Shown here piece after piece: positions 41,601 to 51,731 of a DNA stretch of 64,000 nucleotides. The number at the start of each line of letters is the position of its first letter. Position 1 is the stretch's first letter. The stretch covers positions 36,875,943 through 36,939,942 of the forward strand of contig NC_083571.1 in assembly GCF_027579695.1 (NCBI RefSeq). Direction: 5' to 3'. The translations under genes were made by a program, and so were the position numbers. The DNA is from Neoarius graeffei (lineage: Eukaryota > Chordata > Actinopteri > Siluriformes > Ariidae). A model generated the notes under the pieces. The model did not search any database and was not told where the DNA came from. It saw only the letters and a list, made by a program, of their open reading frames with translations.

Positions 41601-44600
41601 TAAACCTAGAGACGCCGCCGAACTTTAAGGCAGATGTTTGGAGGCACTTTGGATTCCAAAGGAAAGGAGAAAAAAAAAACAGTGAGCCGGACAAAGAGAA
41701 TGCACTTTGCAAAACCTGTTTCGCTCCAATTAAATTAAGATGCCCACTGCACTTTTCAATGTGTTTCAGACAGTGTGTTGTTCCTGCAAAATAAGCACAA
41801 GTTAAATGTTCTCCGGTATATGTTCTCAAGTTTACAAAGAACAAATTGATATTAGTGTTAGCACTGAAATGTATGTGCAGTCTGCAGTGCAAGTTTTAAG
41901 TTTTCATAAAACAATTTGATTCTGCTTGTTAAGCAGCACTGATGTGTCCATGCTTACAGAAAAGTTGAGAATACTAGCACAGAAATGGGAATTTTCTGTA
42001 TGTTGTAGTGAAGCAACTCTTGGTTTTGCCAGCAGTAGAATAGAGACAAATATATGTCTGGCAAGAGTGTGTAGTTATGTATGTGAAATGTAATTTTACA
42101 GTGGTCAATAAATTCTGATTTTCTTCAGTGACACAGATATCGTGATGTGGTTGAAATTTCTTGCAATATATCGATTATCGCAGAATCGCTGTACCGTGAT
42201 AATATCGTTATCGTGGGCAAAATATCGCCATAGTATCGTATCGTGAGGTATCTGGTGATACCCAGCCCTAATAAAAATGTTCATTTTATACACTTTTGAA
42301 TGCGTTCGATAAGTTCCAGATAAAAAAAAAAGTTTAAATTATGAAAGAAATGACACGTCTATAAAAACAAACAAAACGAGAACAAATAACGGTGAATCAA
42401 TCTGGGGGAAAAGAAGTTACGTAGATATAGTATGTGTCTTCTTTCTTCTTGTTCTTTTGGCTGCTCCCGATTAGGGGTCGCCACAGCGGATCTTTCGTCT
42501 CCATCGCTCCCTGTCTTCCGCATCCTTCTCTCCCACACCTGCCACTTTCATGTCCTCTCTCACCACATCCATGTAGGCTATCTCCTCATTTTCATTTGCC
42601 TGGCAGCTCCATCCTCAACATTCTCCTTCCCACATGCTCTGCATCTCTTCTCAGGATGTGCCCGTACCACATATATATACTAAGTAACTTTAAAAACGCA
42701 CAATGGAATTCAACACGATATCACTTTAGATCCATGCATATATTTGAAATGTATGATATTGTATGTAATGCACACACATCTTGAAACATTGATAAAGGAC
42801 ATTTATTGTCAAACTCAAGAATTAATTCACAATAAAAAAATTCAAAGTGACAGTTGGTCCATGTTCGGACCGTCATGCTGGAGATTCTGGGTCTGTGTCG
42901 TCCAGGGGTCTCAGCAGCAGTGACTGAGGGTGTCAGGAATCTGTCACGGAGGTGAGCTAGCCTGATGTGCTGATCCTGAACTGGCGTCGTGACTCGAGGC
43001 TGACCAGGGCGTGGACGATCCCTGGTGCTCCCTGTCTGTCTGTAACGCTGACTCAAACGGGAAACGGTCGAATGATGAACACCGAAGTGCCGGGCGACCT
43101 CTGTCTGTGTACTTCCGGCACGCAACATCCCGATGGCCTGTTCACGTTGATTTTGGCTTAGGCGTGGCATCTTCAATAATGACAATTTTCCCATCATTTC
43201 CCCCGGGTATTTATAGGCAAGATTGTGTGTGTACAGCAAAATTTGTTTGAAAATTAAAGCCTGTCCATGTCATTGACTACCCGAGTCATATTGTACGTTA
43301 TTGAGTACAACTCCCTTAAATTCTGATTTGAGCACAGATTTGGAACTTATTCGGGCGGAACGAAGTTATTTTTCCATTGTGATCTATTTCTTTTCTTCTT
43401 GAGATAAACTCAGCACGAATTCAGCAAGTTTTATCAATGTGCGTTTTTAAAGTTACTTAGTGTAGTATGTGTAATGATGATAAAATTAAAATAGAATTAT
43501 TTTTTAAAACATTAAGCTTAAGTGTCATCTTATCTCATTATCTCAAGCCGCTTTATCCTTCTACAGGGTCGCAGGCAAGCTGGAGCCTATCCCAGCTGAC
43601 TACGGGCGGAAGGCGGGGTACACCCTGGACAAGTCGCCAGGTCATCACAGGGCTGACACATAGACACAGACAACCATTCACACTCACATTCACACCTACG
43701 GTCAATTTAGAGTCACCAGTTAACCTAACCTGCATGTCTTTGGACTGTGGGGGAAACCGGAGCACCCGGAGGAAACCCACGCGGACACGGGGAGAACATG
43801 CAAACTCCACACAGAAAGGCCCTCGCCGACCCCGGGGGCTTAAGTGTCAATACAATAAAAATAAATGTAAAAAAAGCCATTTCCAGATAAATGACATCCA
43901 GCCAGCGTTGCTTTCCCACTTTTAGTAGACGTGAAATATCATTAAAAATGTGTGTGTGTGTTTTAAATGTTCAGCCCCAGTGATGAAGCCAGATTATCTG
44001 ATATGTGAGGAGTGCGCAAAGCCGTTCATGGACTCATTCCTCAGCAACAGTTTCGATCTCTCAGTGTGTGACAAATGCAGGTCAGACTCACACACACACA
44101 CACACACACTGTTTCCTGTATGCTGTACTGGAGTATTGAATTTGTAGTTACATAGAATTTTGCAGCTGCGTGTGTGTGTGTGTGGGGGGGTGTATGCTGT
44201 TTGTGTGGGAGAGGAGGTGTTGTGTATGTTCCACTACACTTGTTCCTTCACAGCTGCGTGTGATGTTTCTGTGGTCGAGTGTATGAGTGTGTGTCGGTTT
44301 TTGGCTGTTGATAAATACATGCGCGTGCACAGACAGGAAAATCCATACAGTTTGTAAGTCAGTTGAAGACAGCGTCTGAGGTTTTGTATCATAACCTGTG
44401 TGTGTGTGTGTAGAGACAGTGAGGTGAAACACAAGCTGATTTCTCGTACCGAGGTGAAGCAGCTCTTCCTGTTGAAAGACTGCGATCTGGACCAGCGCGA
44501 GCCGCCGTTGCGCTTCATCCTGAAGAAAAACCCCCACAATCCTTGCTGGGGAGACATGAAGCTGTACCTGAAATCACAGGTAACACCCCTGGCCGCTGGC

Positions 44601-47600
44601 CTTTAACCACCTGAAAACTCCCCCATACTCCACAGTGCACTGACGTGACCCCTGACCTCAGAACCTGCACTCCCTTTTATTACAGTTTCCGATCAACATT
44701 ATTCACGTGTTCACATAAATTCACTTTACACTATACAGAACAGGCTCGCTAGGCCCTACGCCCTACACCCTACACAGTGCACTGTCAGACATGATCGTAA
44801 CGAGCAAAGCTCCATAATTAGTGCACTACATAGTGAACAAGGTGTGGATTTGGACATGCAGCGGATTTTTACATAATGGTATATTTACACGCAGTGGGTA
44901 AGTGTGTGTGTGTGTTAGGGTGACCAGATTTCTCGAGTCTAAAACCGGGACACTTTGCGCGTGACCGTGATACTCGTGCACGCACACGCATTTTGATGTA
45001 AACGTGCGCCGGCTCAAACCATGGCTCAGACAGGTGCTTTTATCATTTTGTAGAAGCTCACTTTCATCAACATTTCAGAGAATAATCAAGTATTTTCTTG
45101 TTATCTGCATGTACTTCTATCACAATTCAGTTAAAGTAAGAAAATCAGACAACAGATGTGATGACAGGGAATAGGCCAATAGAGATCTTGCAGTCACGTG
45201 ACCGGAAAGTACACAACCGCCATCTTGTCGGTCAAAAACACCGCTGAATACTGCTGCACTCGTGTACAGAATGGATCAATTTCAACCGACGGACTACACG
45301 GCTCATTTTTCTAATGAACAGATAACTAGATATATGTCTAAAATAAACGATCTACAGATTTATGACCCTTATGGCTTACCGGACGGAGTTTTCACGACCG
45401 GATTTTGAACTGCCAGAGGTGGAATATACAGACGTGTATAATTACCTCATTAACTTTCCCTCGCTGTTCAGTGGTGAAGCACTGCGTGCTTATAAATCTC
45501 TGGACAGTTATCTTTACAGAAATTCAGGATTTGTCAGCGACTCAGATGTGGCATCTTGTAAACAAGAATCCTCATTGGATGGGTAAGTCACTTAGGTATT
45601 GAGTATAGCACTGACCAGCCGATTATAGAATAGAATAAGGTAATTCCAGCTGTAATTCCAAATCGTCCGTCTTGTTTACATGGATCTGGCGTTGGAGAGG
45701 TAGAGGCTTGGCAGTGGAGGTTTGAGTGGCTGTTTTCTGAGCTTAGTCAACAGGCCGGCTCTGCCTGCAGCCTCGCTTTTGCTTCCGCTCCCGGCACCGC
45801 CTCCTTCGCTTTGCTTCCGATAACAATCCACGGAGACCCCGCTGGTCTCACTATCTCGTCCGGAATGTTTTTTTTTTTTTTTTCTTGTCCGGAATGTTGT
45901 GCATGCAATGGAAATCGCTACAAACCGTCATTTTCTGCTGGAAACCAATGTCCAGTAAGTCCATACGGTTGTAGTGGATATTGAAGTCCGGTACAGACAA
46001 ACAACACGCAAAAATACACACAGAAAACATAAAAAACGTGCACAGGTAGGGACAGCTTGTAGCCGCAGCCGTTGTAGTAGAATTGTATATAGTAGGGTTT
46101 TCCAGAAGAAAAGGTAGAAGTAAAAGCAGAAGTAGAACCAGAAGTAGAAGTAGAAGGCGGAATATGCCGTTTGACCGACAAGATGGCGTCTGTCACAATC
46201 TGGATCGGCTGTGACGTCACATGCAAGTGCTCCATAGCCTACGTTTCAACTGATTTATTTCACCTTTGTGAAAACGCCAAGAAAATGCACTGCTTGCATA
46301 TTAACATCAACATTTTATGCGACAAACTTTTTTTTTAAACAATAGGCTGTGCATTGTAACAGGAACAAGCGCATGAGCCTAATCGTTGTCACCTCCGAAC
46401 CTTTACCCAAAATGCCTCTGTTTAATCTTAACCAGTGTCGGCTATTAACTAGTTTGAAAATGTGAACCCTGAGTTGACAACAGCATCAAACAAGTCAAGA
46501 CAATCTGTGATACAGATTAAAGACAGATGAAACAGATGAAAGACAACAAAAAATGTTTCAGAAACACAGCCACCCACCCTAAAGAAGATGCCATTTTATT
46601 GCATATATTTACATGATGAGTGAATTTGCTCCACTAGCGCTTTATTGCCGGAGAGCCTGCTGTGAAACTGCGAGCAAGTATCGTCGAAATTGGCCCGGGT
46701 AATGAGCAAGGCTTCGAGAGTAGGCGCAGTCATGCGGTTCCTCTCGTCAGTCCAGGTGTTGTTCATGAGTGAAAATATTCGCTCAGCTGGAGCATTGGTG
46801 CCAGGTAGGCACATGGCAAACTGGCAAAGCTGGCTGACATTGCTGTAAGGAATCTCCCTACTCTTGAAGTGCGCGAACATCTCCGCCCAGTGCTCATCCG
46901 TGCGGCATTGTCGCGTAGTAGTTGACAGCCGCTAGCGAAAAAAAACATTATAACGTGGCCTCTATATTGCAAGATTGTACAAATAGATACACTGTAAGGT
47001 TGACTGCGCACACACGCTCATTGATGCTGAATTGCTAGCAGCTTTATTGACATCTCGTTGGCTATATATGATCGCTGTAACCGGGACAGTTTGTTAGTGT
47101 TTGGTGTAAACCGGGACATTTCAGCGTCCCGACGGACCTTTGTCAGGACTGGGGACACGCGACTCAAAATCGGGACTGTCCCGGTCAAACCGGGATGTCT
47201 GGTCACGTTAGTGTGTGTGTGTGTGTGTAGGTGGTGTGTCGGTCTTTGGAGGTTTGGGGCAGTGAGGAGGCTCTGCAGGAGGCGCGAGAGACTCGAGAGG
47301 AGAACAGAGAGATACAGAAACAGAAACGCTTCAACAAGAAAGTCAAAGGTACACACACAGAGTTACAGTTTATAAACCTGTATAAAGGTCATTATTGCCC
47401 CTTTTCCACCAAAGCAGTTCCAGGGCTGGTTCGGGGCCAGTGCTTAGTTTGGAACCGGGTTTTCTGTTTCCACTGACAAAGAACTGGCTCTGGGGCCAGA
47501 AAAACCGGTTCCAGGCTAGCACCAACTCTCTGCTGGGCCAGAGGAAAGAACCGCTTACGTCAGCGGGGGGGCGGAGTTGTTAAGACCAACAACAATAACA

Positions 47601-48090
47601 AGACCGCAAAAGATCACCATTTTTAAGCGATAAGAAGCCACAGCTGTACAAACGTGAAGTCATCCATTATTATTATTATTATTATTGTTGTTGTTGCTGC
47701 TGCTTCTTCTGCGTTTTTGCTTGGATATTCGCGCCAAGGTTTATGCAAACGTAGCGACGTAACTGACGTATACAGCGACGTAATGACGTATACAACGACG
47801 TAACTGACGTATACAGCGACGTAATGACGTGTCTTCTCTTAGCACCGCGAGCTATGGAAAACCAAACTGGTTCTCAGCTGGCTCGCAAGTTGAACGAGTT
47901 GTGAACCAGCACCAGCACCGGCCCCGAACCAGCCCTGGAACTGATTTGGTGGAAAAGGGGTATATGTGATGTTTTATGTTTCCATGTTTATTGCTCATTT
48001 AAACTTCTGTATTTAATATTTTAAATATTTCATTTCAAATCAAGGTCGAAATGCAGTGTTTATTTTAATCAACAGGTTTCATTACTAAAC

Positions 48091-48125
<35 letters not shown>

Positions 48126-48288
48126 GCTCTCAGAGTTGAGGCGTGCAGTGAGGAGCAGTGTGTTCAGGAAGGACGTCGGCGTCCACCAGCACGATTACGG
48201 TGAGGAGGAGCTGCTTGACGAGGATGAGGATCAGTACAGGAAAGTGTGTAAGACTTGTGGACACCAGCTCACCTATGAGAAGATGTAG
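38527..48288 (+). CDS. xpa: XPA, nucleotide excision repair scaffold, 6 coding exons
   Basis: Spliced protein of 270 residues (human 273). XPA binds damaged DNA junctions with RPA and positions TFIIH and ERCC1-XPF. The N-terminus has [18 protein letters not shown] (NLS/RPA32-binding region), then [14 protein letters not shown] with the acidic run near the ERCC1-binding GGF-like motif (here GAGFF). The C4 zinc finger uses C100/C103 (CEEC) and C121/C124 (CDKC). The DNA-binding core follows ([49 protein letters not shown]). The C-terminus ends [13 protein letters not shown], the conserved TFIIH-binding tail. Exons: 38527-38683, 40672-40782, 43975-44080, 44414-44579, 47231-47348, 48134-48288; all GT-AG with consistent phases. 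An upstream in-frame ATG at 38401 lies before a better acceptor and is not used here. Confidence 0.96.
38879..39934. mobile_element. Inverted-repeat transposon in the SINE
   Basis: Ends GCTACGTTCACACTGCAGG and the complement of GCTACGTTCACACTGCAAGG. Flanks TTTAG / GTTAG suggest a ~5-bp duplication. Subterminal repeats of AAATCCGAT/TCGGATTT and TCCGATCTTTT. It carries a further element at 39185-39577. Confidence 0.78.
39185..39577. mobile_element. Short hAT-type element nested inside
   Basis: Left end CACGGGCGCAGGTA, right end the complement of CAGGGGCGCAGATACG. Flanking octamers CGCATAAT and CGCATGAC (6 of 8 match). Confidence 0.6.
40179..40596. mobile_element. MITE with 25-bp inverted ends
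   Basis: Ends TAGTATCTCACTGGGCTGCG and complement, with TA at both edges. The left half also contains a palindrome (40188-40345) around AATATGCGAATT. Confidence 0.78.
40672..40782 (+). CDS. xpa: XPA coding exon 2
   Basis: Encodes [20 protein letters not shown], the acidic run and VVNKP; phase 1 on both sides. Confidence 0.93.
40886..41128. mobile_element. Tc1-type terminal repeat remnants
   Basis: Starts CAGTTGTGGTCAGAAGTTTA-like, related to the family at 55769-58958, and ends near ACCGTTCAAAAGTTTGGGGT, typical of another Tc1 family. No transposase. Confidence 0.65.
41345..42270 (+). mobile_element. hAT element with BED-finger exon, deleted
   Basis: Ends TAGGGGTGTGCAAAAATATCG-like at left and CCCAGCCCTA at right, with a perfect 8-bp duplication ATAAAAAT (41337-41344, 42271-42278). 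Both ends are rich in ATCGATA motifs. A short frame (41588-41794) reads [20 protein letters not shown] and then CKTCF, the start of a ZBED1-like transposase BED finger. The catalytic part is missing. Confidence 0.88.
42430..42672. repeat. Dispersed repeat fragment
   Basis: Contains GGCTGCTCCCGATTAGGGGT and CGCCACAGCGGATC, a sequence I know as a common teleost dispersed repeat, probably a LINE 3' end. Family not settled. Confidence 0.5.
42680..43461 (-). mobile_element. Tc1-like element, internally deleted
   Basis: Inverted ends ACTAAGTAACTTTAAAAACG and complement. The minus-strand frame (42880-43170) encodes [20 protein letters not shown] and the helix-turn-helix region [20 protein letters not shown], then is cut short; the catalytic domain is absent. 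Confidence 0.85.
43529..43837 (-). mobile_element. Mermaid-like SINE, 5'-truncated
   Basis: Lacks the tRNA-like head. Flanked by GCTTAAGTGTCA (43517-43528, 43838-43849), so truncation occurred during insertion. Confidence 0.9.
43975..44080 (+). CDS. xpa: XPA coding exon 3 (zinc finger)
   Basis: Encodes the C4 zinc finger, [12 protein letters not shown] to CDKC. Acceptor TTCAG; ends in phase 2. Confidence 0.96.
44414..44579 (+). CDS. xpa: XPA coding exon 4
   Basis: Encodes [20 protein letters not shown] to [10 protein letters not shown]. Acceptor is (TG)n-TAG. Confidence 0.96.
45180..46245 (+). mobile_element. Nested transposon with ISL2EU-like coding fragment
   Basis: Both ends carry GCCATCTTGTCGGTCAAA-type sequence in inverted orientation (45222-45238; 46160-46190) with CACGTGAC / GTGACGTCAC nearby. 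A fragment at ~45362-45586 reads [19 protein letters not shown] and [10 protein letters not shown], which I associate with YqaJ-nuclease-type transposon proteins (ISL2EU). The assignment is from memory. Confidence 0.5.
46596..46880 (-). pseudogene. hAT transposase C-terminal dimerisation domain
   Basis: Reads [20 protein letters not shown] and [15 protein letters not shown], the conserved hATC motif (A-ERxFS). The rest of the transposase is missing or eroded. Confidence 0.85.
47231..47348 (+). CDS. xpa: XPA coding exon 5
   Basis: Encodes [20 protein letters not shown] to FNKKVK. Acceptor is (GT)n-TAG directly downstream of a hAT end; phase 0 in, phase 1 out. Confidence 0.94.
47398..47961. 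mobile_element. Inverted-repeat MITE in XPA intron 5
   Basis: Ends CCCCTTTTCCACCAAAGCAG and complement of CCCCTTTTCCACCAAATCAG. Contains a small array of GACGTAACTGACGTATACAG-type units at 47754-47828. Confidence 0.8.
48134..48288 (+). CDS. xpa: XPA coding exon 6 (terminal)
   Basis: Encodes [20 protein letters not shown], an acidic stretch and [16 protein letters not shown] at 48286-48288. Confidence 0.96.
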
Positions 48289-48538
48289 AGCCGGCTGTGT
48301 CCCAAATCCATCCTGGGCACACACACACACTTGGCGGTGTGAGGACGGTGCGCTAGCGGAAATGTTCATGGATGTCTGAATGATGGGATCAAAAATGCTC
48401 ACAGTGCTGCTGTTACATTGCACCATAACAGGAAGAGTATTCATGTGGAATGATGCCTACCTCAGGAACGACTTTCTGACTGGAACACACTTACAGCAAA
48501 CATCCATTCCAGCCGAACGAAATATACACTGATTTTGT

Positions 48539-48544
48539 AATAAA
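48539..48544 (+). terminator. xpa: XPA polyadenylation signal
   Basis: AATAAA 250 bases after the XPA stop, followed by a TG-rich stretch. Confidence 0.75.
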
Positions 48545-48590
48545 GAAGCAAAAACTCAGGGGTTTTGACCTTGATTTTGTTTAAGTGTGT

Positions 48591-48790
48591 GTGTTACATT
48601 ACAGGCATTTAGCAGACGCTCTTATCTAGAACGACGTACAGCAAATACACACACACACACACAAAAACAAAACAAAACTGGGGAGCAGTTGGGGGCTAGG
48701 TGCTTTGCTCAAGGGCACTTCAGCTGTGGATTTTCCTGGTGGTCCAGGGAATTGAACCGGCAACCCTTTGGGGCCAAGGCTGCTTCTGAG
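48591..48790. repeat. Ancient teleost dispersed repeat
   Basis: Contains ACAGGCATTTAGCAGACGCT and CTCAAGGGCACTTCAGC, then GAACCGGCAACCCTTTGGG, a widely scattered fish repeat. A (CA)n run sits inside it. Confidence 0.7.
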
Positions 48791-48920
48791 AGAGAGAGAG
48801 AGAAAGAGGAAAAAAAAAACTTACCTCAGAGTGCACTTCTGTATCCTTCAACCACCACTTCCTCACAGGATAAGCACTGGATCTGTTCTAAGTGAGTGGC
48901 TCTGATCGATGGATCTATTT

Positions 48921-49690
48921 GGTGTTAAAGTGCACATCACGGGTAAATTCAGGAGCAAGATCAATGCAATTCTCCTATTTTATATTAAACGTTGGTCAAA
49001 TATCTGTAACATTCTGCATTCTCTGCAATTTTTTTTTTACCTTGTGCAATACCAGAAAAATTCAGTTGAAATCAAGCCATTTGAGGCGAATTGGTCCGCC
49101 TCGGAAAAAACTTTGCATTTGGATTTCCCGGGAAACATTGATTTTCGTGACGTCACGTGCGGGACGCCTCCCTCTGAATCCTACGTCAGCGCTGGTTTGT
49201 TTATGAGAAAACGACCTGGTGGTTTTCTGCAAATTTCTTCAACGCTATCGCGTAATTATTAAAATGGTTAACAGATGTATCGTAGGAGGGTGTAGCAACA
49301 CCAATCTTGATGGGATTAGTGCTCATCGTTTTCCAAAAGACCGGACAATGAGAGAGAAATGGGAGCGCTTGGTCTACACAGGCTGTGCACTGAAACCGTG
49401 CAAAGCTCGCGCAGCCTGCTGGCGCTTCCGCAGGTGACGTCACGAATCTGGCTCCAGACTCCCTTGGGATTTTTCCAGACGTGTTTTGTTATTTTATTTT
49501 TTTCTGCTGTAGACAGACGGCCTTGTGCAAAATTACCCTTCTGGATGAGTGTGTAAAGGGACGTACTTTCATATAAAAAAACCATGAACTTGGTCCAGAA
49601 TATACACTCTAAAGTCCCTTTTTTTTTTCTGTATAAAACTGATTTGTGGGGTGGAGCTACATCTGCTCAGTTTGTGATGTCATAAAATAA
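48921..49690 (+). mobile_element. THAP-bearing transposon remnant
   Basis: A region with TGACGTCACG at 49148 and 49436 and a short frame encoding a THAP finger. It looks like a deleted derivative of a THAP-transposase (P-like) element. Ends were not defined. Confidence 0.5.
49264..49437 (+). pseudogene. THAP-domain fragment
   Basis: Reads MVNRCIVGGCSNTNLDGISA then HRFPKDRTMREKWERLV. This is the start of a THAP zinc finger (C-x4-C and the HRFP motif with the conserved Trp). The second C..H pair is absent, so it is not a functional domain by itself. Confidence 0.75.
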
Positions 49691-50209
49691 AATTTCATGG
49701 ATTTGAAACAATCACATCTGATATGCAAATTATTAAAGGATAAACATTACACCCTGACACGCCAACTTCAAATCCAGCAGGATAAAAAAATATTTATGTT
49801 CTCGCTCTCTCTCTCACACACACATGCACACACACATTATTTTGCCAGGTCTGGAATGCCATGCCCTTTGGTTTGTCGGACAGTACGGTGGCCCAGAGGT
49901 GTCAGCTGCTAAAAACAGCAAAGTGAGATATAATCGGTCAGTAGTATGTTAGCAATGCCAGGCTTGTACAGCATGAGCATATTGGCGTTAACCACTAACG
50001 AAAGCACTCGCACTCGGAGGAACGCGGAGCCTGCCTTTCTGTCTTATAAACTTTTGCAGAAGTGTATAGCGTTTAAAAAAAACCCACACAGAAACATGAT
50101 AAACTCAACACTAATGAGACTGAGAGTCCCCTTGTGGGTGTGGCCTATTATTCTAATAAGCATGTGTGACTGAGACTCCGCCTTCAAAATCAATCAAATA
50201 GCTAAGCTT
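49691..50209. other. No gene recognised
   Basis: Intergenic sequence with a short (CA)n run at about 49813-49835 only. Confidence 0.5.
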
Positions 50210-50527
50210 TAGCCTTTACTTGTAATGCCAGTTTTTAATGGTTTAGCTGTTGGTTTCTAGGTTAGCTTTCACTCGCTAGTTTGTCCTTGCCCGCTAGCTA
50301 CCGTTGGTGTGCTAGTTTCCCTGGTTAGTTAACTTTTCCTCACCAGGTTAAAGTTTGCTTTTTTAGATTTTATTAGCAACATAGCGAGCTTTTGCACGCT
50401 GAGAGAGCCTTTCTTGCTCCAGTAGCAATTTTTTTGCTTGTTTAACTCCTGTTTTTCTAGCTTTCACTCGATAGTCTTTATTTGCCTGCTAGCAAGTTTT
50501 GTTTTTTTGCTAAGTTAGATTTCACTT

Positions 50528-50898
50528 GGGGTGGCACGGTGGTGTAGTGGTTAGCGCTGTCGCCTCACAGCAAGAAGGTCCGGGTTCGAGCCCCGTGGCC
50601 GGCGAGGGCCTTTCTGTGCGGAGTTTGCATGTTCTCCCCGTGTCCGCGTGGGTTTCCTCCGGGTGCTCCGGTTTCCCCCACAGTCCAAAGACATGCAGGT
50701 TAGGTTAACTGGTGACTCTAAATTGGCCGTAGGTGTGAATGTGAGTGTGAATGGTTGTCTGTGTCTATGTGTCAGCCCTGTGATGACCTGGCGACTTGTC
50801 CAGGGTGTACCCCGCCTTTCGCCCGTAGTCAGCTGGGATAGGCTCCAGCTTGCCTGCGACCCTGTAGAAGGATAAAGCGGCTAGAGATGATGAGATGA
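50528..50898 (+). mobile_element. Mermaid-like SINE, full length
   Basis: Flanked by AGATTTCACTTG on both sides (about 50516-50527 and 50899-50910). Confidence 0.92.
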
Positions 50899-51731
50899 GA
50901 TTTCACTTGCTAGTCAGTGTTGCTTGCTCACTAAGTTTGATTCATTGGCAAGTTGTGTTAGCTTTCACTTCCTACACTTGTTTTTGTTTGCTCATTTAGT
51001 TTTTGCTGCTATATTATATCGTATACTTAGCATGGAGCAAACACACACCCACACTGATTGGTTCCATAAGTTCACCTGATGGATGAATGTTTGGGGTTAA
51101 AGGTCAGATGCTAATGCCGCAATGAAAGTGTAAAGTCAGTGATCTGTAGAGTCACACGTCCCCTCTGACTTTGGTGCTTGTTGTTGTTGCGAAGTTCTAA
51201 GAATTAAGTTTGGCTCTGGTTCCCTCTGGTTGTGTGTATTTTCTATAGACGTGTGGTGTTGCATATCCTGAGCATCTGCTTTGATAAACGACCCTCCTGA
51301 TTTGGCAGCTGCTATTTTATAAGGTGTTCTGCTCGTAACCGATCCGCCGGTCGCATTCGCGGTTTAAATAGCGGCCTAAATTTAACTGCTTTGTGGAGGT
51401 CATTGAAAATCCAGCCGAGAGAGAGAGAGATGGACAACTTGTGTCCTGTATTCGTATCTCATTTTAGCACTGTTTATATGTGTCCTGTGCAACATGAACA
51501 ACTTGTGCATTTGCAAGTTTTCTGACAACTCTTGAGTTCTCAAGTCGTTCATGTTTTGCGTGCTAGGTTAGCTTTCACTTGCTATTATGTGCTGACTCAC
51601 TAGCTAGATTTTCTGTGCTAAATTTCCCTTTTTATAATAGCATTTGCTTGATAGGTTAGCTTTCACTTTACTTGTAGCGTCTGTATGCTAGTTTAGGTTT
51701 CAGGTTCTAGTTTGTGTTTGCCCGTTAGCTA

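Larger units (their letters stand above)
44916..47210 (-). mobile_element. hAT element in XPA intron 4
   Basis: Ends TAGGGTGACCAGA and complement of TAACGTGACCAGA, inserted in a (GT)n run that hides the target duplication. Contains the C-terminal dimerisation part of a hAT transposase and a nested element at about 45180-46245. Its right end lies 20 bp before XPA exon 5. Confidence 0.82.

Noticed and set aside
43950-44147. Separate small Cys-rich gene
   Set aside because: It is the XPA zinc-finger exon with flanking intron read through.
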